Positions 49,901-61,410 of a stretch of DNA of 64,000 nucleotides are shown here, piece by piece. A program made the translations under genes and the position numbers. This stretch comes from Stratiolaelaps scimitus (Eukaryota; Arthropoda; Arachnida; Mesostigmata; Laelapidae): the NCBI GenBank assembly GCA_019614645.1, contig JABWDB010000035.1, positions 1,426,001-1,490,000 of the forward strand. Direction: 5' to 3'. The notes beneath the pieces were generated by a model. The model was not told the origin of the DNA. It made no database searches and was given only the letters and a program-made list of their open reading frames with translations. Numbering within the stretch: the stretch's first letter is position 1; every line of letters starts with the position of its first letter.

Positions 49901-51671
49901 TCGATACACGACAACGCCTTTTCCAGAATGCGAAGCCAACACTGCAAGCATCGACAAGAATATACATATCGTGATATTTTTTGGGTCACTTGGCGCTCAG
50001 ACACTTGTTGAGCTGTGGGGTTATGCTTACGTTATTAGTGTGGAATAATATATATCTCCTTACGATATATGCGAGCTATATATGTTTGTGGTGGGTCCTC
50101 TGCGTTATGCTCATAGCTACATACAGAATAAAAATCACCTTGTAAAATAATGCTGCTTCGATTTTATAGCCGAAATGAATTTCCGAAATATTTGAAAAAC
50201 ATTTCATAATGCCACTGGATAGTCTCAAGCATGGGAAATCGATTCGTAGCTAAACGCACAAACACTTTTGTATCATTCTCGATACGGCTGGATAAGAATC
50301 GTACTCATATCCGTCATAGGACTACAATACCAGTAGATGCTTAACATGGTATCAGCTGAACCCACCTGACAGCCACATTCGAACAGCTAAATGTATCTTA
50401 GAGAAAAGTATTTTTGCGCAGCGCGTCATGGCTGGTAAGCACTAATTAGGCAGCATTACAAGGTTTGCTCGAACAGCAAAGGCAATGTATTCATTCCAAT
50501 CTCCACCACCTGGGTTCACCACATTAACTACACGTTCAACAGCTAAAGTCATCACACATCCGCGATCGTGTTATTTTTCAAAATATTCATGTCACATAAA
50601 TGTGCTAGTTGATTTTCTTCAGTGGTGGAAAATGCTATTCTGATATCGATACCATCTGCAAATTTTGCCAAAATTGTCGCTAATTCAAACCAGACGCAGT
50701 CCATGAACTGCTCCAAAAAGTGTGGTGAATATTTAACCTTGATATGCAAATCGCTCTAGCCAAACACATGGATCTTTATTAAGCCCTATTACGATCGCTT
50801 TAATAGGTTTTGTTTTATAAAGAGGAAAGCTCATCAAAGATGTCAATGCCTGACACATTGCATGGAGCAATACGCGACCATTACACGGTTCAAATCATGA
50901 CACGGGGACACATTATAATTGGTAACATTGGCGAGTGTGGACACGTTTGCATCTATTATATTTTGGCTAGACGTACAATACTTACTTTGTTTCTGGGCAA
51001 ATTGGGCGATAACAACATCGGACGGGTCTATATAGTTGTGGGCGCATATCCCAACCACCTCATGGGGCAAATGGCCGGTTACCACAGCAATCCGATGGTC
51101 CGCATATATGATGGTCCCATCGAGATTGTGGCGCGTCACATACTCATCCTGCGTTGAGATAAAGGAAACAAACACAAAAAAAAAATAGATAATCTAAGCA
51201 ACAAAGCAACGTACCTGTGTCCTCTGTTCGAAGGTTGTGATGTTATGAATTGGTTTACATATATAATTCAATTGATATCTTCATGAATTAATTGCTGTTG
51301 CTATTCTATATATATATATATACAGTGATTTAGATAGCTGTCTTTTTTGTGAGGATTGAAATCTCTCAGCGCCAATACTCCATTAAAAGCGTTTATCACC
51401 CTCGCGCAGGCGATACGTTTTTTGTAATTTTCTGTGATTTCCAGAAAAAAAATGAGATTTGCTAAACAGGAGTGAATGGATACGCAATTTGTCCGTAAAG
51501 GTTTTTCAACCGACGACTAGGCACCAGTCTCAGCACCTGTACGGTGGCCCCGTTCGGATCTTCAGCCGCTTGGCAGTACTGATGTAAGTTGTTATGTGAT
51601 CTCGCTTAATAACATCGAGCTTCCTTTTGTCGTGCACAATATAAGTGTGACGCAACACAGAGGGCTACATG

Positions 51672-51713
<42 letters not shown>

Positions 51714-54700
51714 GGCATCCAGTATATATGAAAGAACGACTAGGTACAAAGCGTACGTACGCAATGGGAAGAGTGGACACGTCGTTTATTAGGAACTCCC
51801 ATAATATATAGATATATCTCTTCTATCGAAAGGCGTCTTTGCACTCGAAGGGAGAACAACAATGACTGTTCTTAGTCTAGGCAGCTCTAGTGGCACGGCC
51901 CCCATAGACGTTGACCTCGATGACCGAGCAACTATTCGCATACTGTCGGGACTGTTCCCTGTATTTGTTAGCTTTCCTTCGCTGAATGGCCTCTAATGAT
52001 ATTTCCACTCAGGGAATGATCATCTTATTCGTAACGAAATGTTTCTGCAAATTTTAGCTCGATTCGAACGAGCTGAGCGATACTCGCACTGGTGGCTATA
52101 CACGATTATTGAAGGACGGCTTGAGAACGCAATGGCCATCAGTGGACTCGCCAGCGCGATGTCAACGGCTACATCGGCAATCGGCATCGTCATCAACGCA
52201 GAAGCCTTCCTCAATCCGGTCTCTTATTATCATTCCTTGTTAGTGAAACAAGTTAACATAGTTGCGGCAGACTCATAAATGATTTTCAGGTAAAGTGAGA
52301 TCTCGTCGTCGTCGTCGTTGTTGTCTCGGAACGCACACGTTCTCCATCATCCTCTCCTTTAAGCGGTACCGTGTCAGCAGACAGCATTGTCGCCGAAAGG
52401 AATTTCTCTTTAATCGAGTGCCAGTGAAAAGCAGGCCTTGGTCCTTCAACCACAGATGGCTACACAGGCAGAACAAACAACAGCAGGAAAGGTGCCACGA
52501 AAGGAATACTGTGTCGGTCAGAATTCATTGCGTCAACGGCTTAAACCTCTCTCTCTCTCGCTCTCCCTCTCTCCGCCTTCTCAGTTTCGGCGTTGAGACC
52601 ACTATCGTCGTGTGACAGTATTATATACGGAAAGTCGTTCGTATGGCAAGCGGTAGTTTCTTCGAGTGTCGGCAACTTTCCTAATGCGCGGTGGTATTTT
52701 TCAATGAACCTTGTCGCTAGCCTATGAGCCAGGATGAGAGAGAGGCGACGAATTTGATTGGCAACTTTGTGGCGGTAATAATTGTAACACTCTGTCAAGC
52801 TAGTCACCGCATTGAGGGGAGAGAGGTAGGCTGGCTCATGGCACAGCTTGAGTTTGCACGTGTACATCTACTGCTGTGATTTATTAACAAGTCAGGTAGC
52901 CTCCGAGGAAGTACTTGGTTGCTAGTGCGGTCGCGGCGACTGATAAAACTGGCCGTAAAACTGCGGGAAACATAAGCAACAAAGAGGAAACTCACGTCAA
53001 TTTGGCCAGTCAGCCAGGAAGGCGACGTTTACTTCGGAAAAAGCAAATTGTGCGTGAAATCGCTACGAGAGAATTGTGCATAAACGCACTCTTTCTAATA
53101 ACCGACCGTTGAATGATACACCATCGGCGAATAGGTGAGAGGTGTGCCAGCCGGAGAACATTGAGCATGGAATTTTATTGAGCAGATAACAAATGAATAA
53201 TTAATTCATAATTTCATGATGCCGGAGCGTTGGCCGAGAGCCAAACGTCAAATGGATTAAGTTTTGTTTTTTCTTCGATTTTTACACGAGTGATGCAATT
53301 ATAGCAATTATTGTAATTTACTTCTACCGAAAGACTAGGGACAGTGGAGACAAAGGCGTTATCCTCAAGTTCTTCTTTCTTCTAATCTCTATTAGTGGCA
53401 GTTCGAAAATGGTAATTAAAAATGTCAGTTTCCTTGTTCCATATAGCCACATTATGTGGCTATATAGGATAGGAAAACTGGTATCTTTATTTTTTGATCG
53501 GGGATGGGGAATGGTGGGAGGATTATGTGGGGCACTAATATATTTGTGACGCATCTCGTGCGAACACGAAGCCGGTCGAGTAAACACCATCCAAGCAAGG
53601 TGAAAATGTCTTCTTCTGCAGTACTCGTACCCGTGGCCAAACAGCCCGAATGCAGAAACACTAGGGAATCGTAGTGTTCTCGAGCCTTTGGCTGATTTAC
53701 AAATATAAACAAAAACATTCATTACGAAACGGATCGTTCTATATGACCACAATACCAAGTTGTCCCATATAACCCTTTCGCGCTTGGTGCTTGATATGCT
53801 CTACAAATTGCCTTGAGGCCTTCGCGCCGGGGACACACGCTATGCCAACCGTGTGGAAGGGGTCGTTCTTCTCAGAAGTACTCTGATTACTTACCCGGTT
53901 AGCGTCAGAAAGCGACAGCTCCTTGTACGGAGAAGCGTTCAATATCCGAACGAACGCCTTGAGTAAGAACCTCGAAGGGTTCAAATGAGCAAGCGCGGTG
54001 CAATGAGCTCCTCCACCGACGCCACCGTCCTCAAATCTCGCTGGACCCACGATACGGCCACTCGCGTAAATTGCCTGTAGGAGAAATGATAGATCGCACA
54101 TGATAAGGCCAACATTTACCATATGTTATGCTATTACGGTAGAGGAAGATGAACGCCCACGCCTAGGCTAGTAGAGAAGTTGCAGTTACGCAGATAAAAA
54201 CTTGCTTGAACCAGATGCTCTTTAGGTCCACTTTCTTTCCACACTGTCAACCTACTTTTCCCTAACAGTAGACGTACGTCGTACCCTACTAATAATTCGA
54301 CTTGCTATATACATCAGTGGTAGCCATGGACACACGCTGCGCTTAGGCCATCGATGAATTCATCGGTGATACTTGCACCCGGCAGCATTTCAAATCAACA
54401 CCACCAACCTGATACGTAATGACTTCGGAACGTGGCTGTGTTTTTTCGCGTATTCTGCAGAAAAATGAAACATCATCGCAGACCAGCTGGTCACCGACGA
54501 TCCGGTACTGTTCCTTCGCCGAGAATAGTGACTGTAGTTTCATCTGGACATTCTCCACGTCAGCTGAGTGCATAAACGTGGACAGCGGATGACCGATCAT
54601 CTCAATCTGCAATCGTCATGCGATAACGAGAATCCGAGCAATAGACAAAGAACCGAACATTATTTTTATTTCGTATTGCATCTGATATGAATACATTAAT

Positions 54701-57700
54701 AACTGCGCTTCGTCTGTTATACAGTGAAATCATATTTGATCATAATTAGCTGTGATCATATGTCAACAGTTGGTGGTGACAATCAACGCATTGACGCTTT
54801 TTAATTGCTTCTGGACCCAGCACCTGCTCATTCGGTCCACAAACGAGATGCTCGTCGTCTCTAATGAGCTATCGTATCGTATCTACATATTCCACTGAAA
54901 TGTTTCTATCCAAGTAGATCCCATATAAGGCAGATGGTCTAGGTAATCATGCGATACGACACCCCATCATATTCAAATGTATGACCAGCAAGCGGCATCT
55001 CTAAACGCAGTAATCCCTGTTTCGATTGTTGTTTCTTTTTCGAGTGTCCTTCTGGGCTTCTCGTCGGATAGGACTTACATGCTGATGACCGAGAAACCGC
55101 TCAACTGTAGGTGTTACGTAGATGATCTTGCCGTGCATGTTCGTCATAAGGAAGAATCCCTCAAGTGCGTCGATCAGCTCCCGTAGATGGTTGTGGTTAA
55201 CGTACGAGGGCCGCCAGCGTCGCTTTCTTCGGACGGGCCCTCCTTGGCTCTCTTGTATCACACCCGGAAAGTCCCGCTGGCTTACCAGCTCCAGCTGATG
55301 AAATCGAAGGTAACCGGCGCTGAGCCTGTAACAGATACAAACGCCAGGGGGGTTTTCGTTGGATCAATAATCTTCACGTTTGTGTCGCCTTTATTGCTGT
55401 CAATGCTACTGTCCCTCTGCAGCTTCCTCTAAACCGTTCGACAGACACTACACGCTCACAGATATTTCGCCAGCTATCAATTTCAGCCAATAAACGATGT
55501 TGCCGCTTCCCGAGCAGAGGCTCGCTCGTCTCTCTAGGTTCATCGTTTATGGCTCGTCATGATCATCATCTGAACTAGACATGCACCACCCAGTGTGGTA
55601 CTGGCGTATCGGGATAGTTCCTCTTATGCCAGACGGGTGGCTGTGCGTCTTGTGCGCTTCGTGCTAATTGTCGACCATGGCCGATGAGCACTGTCTGCTA
55701 AGTAATTGCTGCTTAGTACTGTGGCGGCCTGCTATTAGAAATTTGCCGTCGTTGTCCAAGTGGTCAGGTGGCCGTCAGGTTTGGTTGGCCATACGATTTC
55801 CGCCTTAGCATCGTATGAAAATTGTCTATTGAATAATTTATAGGGGGTTCCCTGTACGCGTCTCGACGTCGTAGTCACAGCCGTAATCACACTCGAAGAG
55901 GACAACTAACTGAAGTGGAAGAGCAGACGATGTCGAACTAGGTGGGACGGGCCATGTCAAGCAATTAATGAAAGCATTACTGAAGAATGCGCTAAGCGAT
56001 ACCGGGAAGGGTGGTGCTGTCGAACATCGTCAACAGTTCCATAAGGGGGGGGGGGGCGGTCATGGTGTTGGCATGCATTAATATACCAACACCTCCCCCT
56101 TTAAAAAAAGTAGTGAAAGCATTGTCGACGCCATCATGCTGACAGGATCGAGTGAGCCGAGCAGCGGCATTGTTACGATGTTGTAGCGATTGTGAGGTTT
56201 GCAGGACAGGCGAACATATGTGTCCAAGACGAAAAAAATTAAGGCGGTGCTTTCTGGGGCGGCGGTGACCGAAATCATCCAACAAGCGAATCATGGAACT
56301 CATGGTCATTGATTTGATGCATATCAAATCGATAACCACATTATGACGCGCTGATGTTACAGCTCATGTGTGTTACAACTCCAGTTTAGCAATGCTATCC
56401 GGTTCGACAGTCATGCAACTGTACTGTATTGAACAATGAGTTGTGTGTCGCGAAGCTTCGCAGACGGCTGAGGATCGGAGTCGCGTAAGGTGCACATGCC
56501 TTGAGTTGGGTTACTTCCAATGGAAATAGAAGACATCTGTAAACAGTTCATGGGATTACTGGAACGGTAGAAATGTTGCTCGGTTTAGCTGCGTCGCAGC
56601 GTCCCACTGTATGGGTTTATCTGCCTGATATACCCCTGCCGTCTGTGCCGATGCGAGGCGTACTCCCGATTTGATTGTGGTGGTAGCTGGTTGAGTTTCA
56701 TTCCGAGTTCAACATAACATTGAGAACGAAATATAGAGACAGCCTTGTGTGACTCTGATTCGACTCCATCTCGGTGTTTCACAGACGAATCGATTGCATG
56801 TAAATTCAAAAGTCTAATATCCTTCAAATGTTCAAGTCGAACGTTCCACTGCACGAATGTTATCCAGCCTAATCTCAGGTTGAGCTGCCATTAAATTGTG
56901 CTGCGAAAACGCCTGTGCGGTTCACCGGTGTAAGGCTATGTGAACTGAGCTTGTCTTCCTAGCAGTATTGAGAGCAACGATGTGTGCACAATTTCAACAC
57001 CACACGAGCTCAGCAGTGGCAAGGTAATATCCGTAGGTCGTTCTAGAAAACTCAGCAAAACTGGTTAAAGGTAACGCGATTACTTTAATATTCCAGTGGG
57101 AGATTCGTGCAGCAAAAATTTAGAGAGAACACAGTAATGGGATATGTGAAATTGTGTGAAAGGACCACCACTTCAAATACCCGAATCCTATATGTTAAGG
57201 TGAGTGAATGCGCGAGTGTAATCACCTAACAATAATTAGAGTCCACCAAACTAACGGCATGACGAAAGTCACGACCTGCGGGTCGCTCTACTATTTATGT
57301 ATATATATATATATATATATATACCACCATTTTAATATACTGCAAACAGCTGTTAGTCTAGCTGCTTGATGCTAGCTGCTTCATGTCCCAAGTTGAACTT
57401 ACAGGCTCATCTGAGATCAACTCACCTGAGTATGGACGTTTTGTCAAGCCGCTTGCTTGACATGCCAACCATTGGAACGATGGTGGCCAGCTCCGAAATC
57501 GACGAGTTTAGCTTGTCGCGTCGCTGCTTTTCCGCATTATTGCGCTGGAGCCGTTGGCTGTTCCCAGCTAACGTAGCGGAATGGTGCCCGCCCGGATGGC
57601 CACCATGGTGACCACCGTGATGGCCGGACCCCGATGAGCCAGCACTCGCCGCCAGAGACACCATCGCTGTGGAGATGGTCCGCTTTGCTACCGCTACTGA

Positions 57701-60700
57701 AAAGCCGGAAGAAACATAAAGACGCGACAGACTGCTGGTGACTATGTGCGACGACAGTAGTGGACATTTCTCGTATTGACTACAACGCCTACAGCAAGGT
57801 TAGACAAGTAGGTGGTGAAATCTCGACTACATAGACTGGTCCCAGTATATTGTCGTGTTTGTAGTTGCTGTCCCCCCCCCCCGCTACTATAGGTCGCCTC
57901 TGTTTGACAAGGTATTATACATCTAGCGTCGGAATGGGTATCATTAAATTGGACCGTAGTGTCCGGATGGGCAACGGTATCAGACGGTGTCTCTCGTGGA
58001 CATGCACTACGGACGAGTGCCAACAAGTGCCCGATTGGCGGGAGGGGGCCTCAGCTGTCAACGGCACAAAAAAATTCGATCATATCGAGGACACAACTCA
58101 ACTAAGGAGTGTGCCGAATCGTGTCTTTTCCAATATGTTCATGGGTCAGCTGCTCTGTCAAAAATAGCGATACATAATTTACACCGTCGTAATCATAACT
58201 GTGAATTGTGTGCAAACTCGCTGCTAAGCACGAAGCAGCATTGCACAAAGGTCAAAGTAGAATCAGCCGTCAGCCGACGCCATCTCGTTGAACGATGACG
58301 ATGCGATTCCTGGCTACAATGGTGTCGCGCAATTTTGTTGTCGGCGCGCTCCTGTTCCTTCGGAGACAAGTTTCATCGCCTACAGCAATCTGGTTGCACT
58401 GTTCCGAGATTTCAATGCAAACGGACACAAGGAGCCACTTACTTATGGACGGCCTCATTACTATATGGCAGGCAAAGTGCAACAGATCGTGCAATGATGT
58501 AGCGAATAATTAATACCGGTTTGACCTTGTCACTTGAACTGCACTCGATGCTTTAGCCACGCCGAAAATGCCTTTAAGCCCTATGCTATGACGTCAACAA
58601 CAGCTGCGCCTTCTGTATGCGATATTCACCGTGCAGCGCCACTGTTCGGCGTACAAGCGTGGCTATAATCTGCAGCTGTGAAATGAACTTTCACAGTGTC
58701 TGGTCGCCGTTGCAGCTGGAGTCAGCTCTCTCTCTCTCTCTCGCTGGCGATAGACGCACGTTTTCGGCTATAGACAGAATAATGTAATTAAGTCCCTAGG
58801 GCCTGGCTATATTGTCGAGAGATAACAAACGATCTGGACGAGGGGACCAGTGTCTAGATACAGTCTAAATAATAGCCCGTCTAGAAATGGAAGTCTATCA
58901 AGTGAAGGCTTTAGCGCTCGCTTGCAGAAGGAAACCTCGAAGTGTCCTCAGTGGCGAATCCTTCGTAGCCGGGTCCGATACGGCTCGTGACCTCTCCGAC
59001 GTATGAGTGAAGACAGGCGATTCGTATTCCGTTCGCTTGCCATAGCCAATTACAGTGCATAGAGAGGCGAAAAAACGAGATGATGGTACAGCTGCATAGG
59101 CAGCTGCATACAACATGTGCACTCTAAGCAAGCGAATTTAGATCGATGCTATGCAACATATATTCACCGCCCAATAATATTACTAATTTGCTCGCTGCGA
59201 CTGCCGAGCGACTCGTCAATTCTGCTATGCCCGAATTGACAATGCGACCTAATACATTTTGTGCTTGTAGACCTTAAGGGAGCCGGCGCGAAAGTCGCAG
59301 TTGCCTGCCGAATTGATTCACAATCAACTCATACAACGCAGACCCGTATCGCTTCACGTTTGCTAGAGAGTTCTTCGGATTCGACAACTCATTACAACAA
59401 CGTTGAATGACGCAGGCGTAACAATGACCTATTTTTTTGTTATAGAACAAGGAAATAGTATGTACAATCGACGAAATGTAATGAGGTGGCCGCTGAACGT
59501 CGACTGTGCGCTCTGTCCTCTTGGTCGAATGGACGTCCCTCGCAGTAGCGCTTCGCATTTGCGTTGCGCAGATGTCATACTGTGGTAGCCAGCATTACAG
59601 GTAGGGTGTAACGCCTATAATACATAGCGTTGCGAGGGACGCCGCTCTCCTCGACAAGGAGGCTTCGCGCACATAGACACTGGATGCCCACGTGATCACC
59701 TGCTCAACAGACTACGTCCAATAACCCCATTTCGCCTTGGGTGTTCAGTGACCTCCTATTGAAAAATGCCTACTCGTCTATAGCATAACGCTGTCCTATG
59801 TTCGCCACATGTCACTGACACATCATTGTCGCAAGCGAAAATAAATTATTATCCTCTCTGACCGATGACAATCAATGAGGTTTGCAGGCCAACCACTGCG
59901 TGTGCTGCTCCGTCAGAATCGCGCACTAATGGAGGCATTATATTAAACAACGCGAGCGACGCCTGCCGGACATTAACTCAAATGACAACGAGCTCACTGA
60001 AGCGCTGCCGGACACAGAAAATCGACAGGTGTAGCCTTCCTGACTGGACTCCCATCGACAGCGTGCGAGTCCATTCTAATAATCCTCTCAAAACGAATCA
60101 ATTGCATCCACATCATGTGAGCTTAGCGTTGCACTGCTGCGAAGCCGTCGGCAAATCGTTAACCGAATTAATGGGCGGCGGTGCAAGCCAACTACCAAAG
60201 TTCAATTAGCGGTTAAGTAGCGAAGTGAAGCTCTACGGCAAGAGAAAACAAGTGACTCGAACATCGTGGACATCGCCCGCCCACTCGTCGAATTGTTCCC
60301 CGTCGACGAGGGCTTCACCTGGCATCCACCGGCGCTCCCGTGGGGTTCGTGAACAATAATAACGATCCACTCTTGCTTCTTCAGACCTTCTCCTCGTTTG
60401 ATTCCTCTCTGTCCCCTTGTCGTCCCTCGGCCCTCTTTCCGCACTCGGTCCTATTCCTGCTCCTGTGGGACCCCCCACCCCGCTCCCCTCATGGTGGCAT
60501 TCATTTTTCACCGTAATGGAACAATAGCAGCGAGTTGATCATCCGGGCCGAGAGATCAGACCTGGTCACTTCCTTATGTCTTTCGTCAGTGTCTTCCGCC
60601 TTTTGCTGTTTCCTTTTTTTAGAGAAATGAGAAGAAGTGAAACGAATAAAAAACAAGCCAACGAACAAATAGACAGGGACAATAGGAGGAACCGTGTCCG

Positions 60701-61410
60701 TCCACTATTACTGTGGATGTATGCATGGGGTATGCATGGGGCAAGTATAATACCTTGACTAGAAGATGGGACGTCAATGTCCCTTGAAGCCGGCGCTGCC
60801 CGCAGCGCAAGCTGCAGCTGTTGCTGCTGCTGCTGCAGCAGCAGCAGCTGATGCTGGTGATGTTCCTGCTGTGAATCGGGCTTATGCTGGCTTTGGGCAG
60901 AGGAAGTCGACGATAAGTGTGACCTTCGCGAATGAGCAGGGCTCCTCTCAACGACACCTCTCGAGTGTGCTCCTGGCCGCAAGTGTTGCTGGGCCTGGAG
61001 GTCGGATGCCGTTGTGGACGACGAGGTCACTGATGAAACCGATGAGGTCGACAACGAGGAGGAAGGTGAAGGTGAGGACTCTAAATCTTGTAAGGCGGCG
61101 TGACCGTCCTGGGACATACTATTGGACGCGTACGTCTGCTCGACCGCGGTCAGCGGGCCCTCACACTCCGAAGGCGTGAAGTGACGCTCCTGTTTGATCT
61201 GTACATTAGTTGCGTATAAACGACACTGCGTGGAAGACACGGCTCCGTACGCGGCGTTGCTTCGGACGCGCTGTTCCGCATCGCCATCGCGGAATGTTAA
61301 CGAGTTTAACGAGAAACTGCGGGACGCCAAGGCCGACGGCGAGTACTCCAAGAAGTCATCCGTCAAGCGGACGGCCGCGCCCGGTAAAGGCCCCGCCTCA
61401 GGGCCCAAAT
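47000..61410 (-). CDS. Met: Methoprene-tolerant/Gce-like bHLH-PAS protein, 5' end missing
   Basis: Eleven phase-consistent exons: 61410-60754, 57696-57426, 55325-55079, 54606-54373, 54074-53895, 51148-50986, 49941-49826, 49519-49315, 49045-48778, 48570-48335, 47136-47000 (TAA), encoding about 903 visible residues. The first exon starts at an acceptor (TTACAG), so the ATG lies upstream. bHLH spans visible residues 270-325 (AEKQRRDKLN, SKRLDKTSILR); PAS-A starts near 352 (ALEGFFLM, VERFLGH); PAS-B spans about 530-625 (EYVTRHNLDG, RTSGYLHYD); after it comes VDHFVCVNTLMSKDEG, which matches insect Met closely. The tail is Ser/Thr/Pro-rich, as in transactivation regions. In insects Met/Gce binds juvenile hormone in PAS-B and, with a NCOA-type partner (Taiman), activates Kr-h1. 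The donor of the 54606 exon could instead be at 54379, in frame. Met subfamily rather than Clock or NCOA is inferred from the bHLH and post-PAS-B motifs. Confidence 0.87.
49161..49206 (+). repeat. Short dispersed repeat, copy 1
   Basis: AATGCAT, then TGCCAACACCATGACCG and a C-run occur here in the Met-like intron between the exons ending 49315 and starting 49045. The same string is present in reverse orientation at 56041-56082, where the C-run appears as a G-run. A two-base difference separates the copies over about 32 bases. Confidence 0.6.
51675..51707. repeat. (AT)n microsatellite
   Basis: A tract of about 32 bases in the Met-like region between the exons ending 53895 and 50986. Another of about 20 bases lies near 51302. 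Confidence 0.9.
53441..53465. repeat. Perfect 25-base palindrome
   Basis: ATATAGCCACAT and ATGTGGCTATAT are exact reverse complements separated by one T. Short; it could be chance or a small hairpin. Confidence 0.7.
55326..57425. other. Met-like intron after the bHLH basic/helix-1 exon
   Basis: About 2.1 kb without a recognised gene. It holds the second copy of the short dispersed repeat (56041-56082, with a G-run), an (AT)n tract at about 57299-57322, and, directly after that, ATACCACCATTTTAATATAC, which resembles the right arm of the palindrome at 20516-20629. Confidence 0.5.
56041..56082 (-). repeat. Short dispersed repeat, copy 2
   Basis: Reverse-oriented copy of the sequence at 49161-49206 (here G-run, then CGGTCATGGTGTTGGCAT, ATGCATT). 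It overlaps a small hairpin formed by GGTGTTGG and CCAACACC 20 bases apart. Confidence 0.6.
57697..60753. other. Met-like intron between the N-terminal and bHLH exons
   Basis: About 3 kb. Several short frames (for example 60202-60511 minus, Arg/Gly/Glu-rich) are open. Because the exon ending at 60754 joins the exon starting at 57696 in phase (1+2 bases), no extra exon is needed. A C-run lies at 57873-57882 and a CT run near 58728-58742. No other feature seen. Confidence 0.5.

Larger units (their letters stand above)
51149..53894. other. Met-like intron between PAS-A and PAS-B exons
   Basis: About 2.7 kb, no gene recognised. Moderate open frames (for example 52541-52867 minus and 53324-53758 minus) resemble nothing I know. 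It contains CT runs near 52545-52570 and a perfect 25-base palindrome at 53441-53465. Confidence 0.5.

Noticed and set aside
60202..60511. Arg/Gly-rich minus-strand frames as a possible extra Met-like exon
   Set aside because: The flanking exons (ending 60754 and starting 57696) already join in phase with good splice sites. The candidate has no conserved motif.
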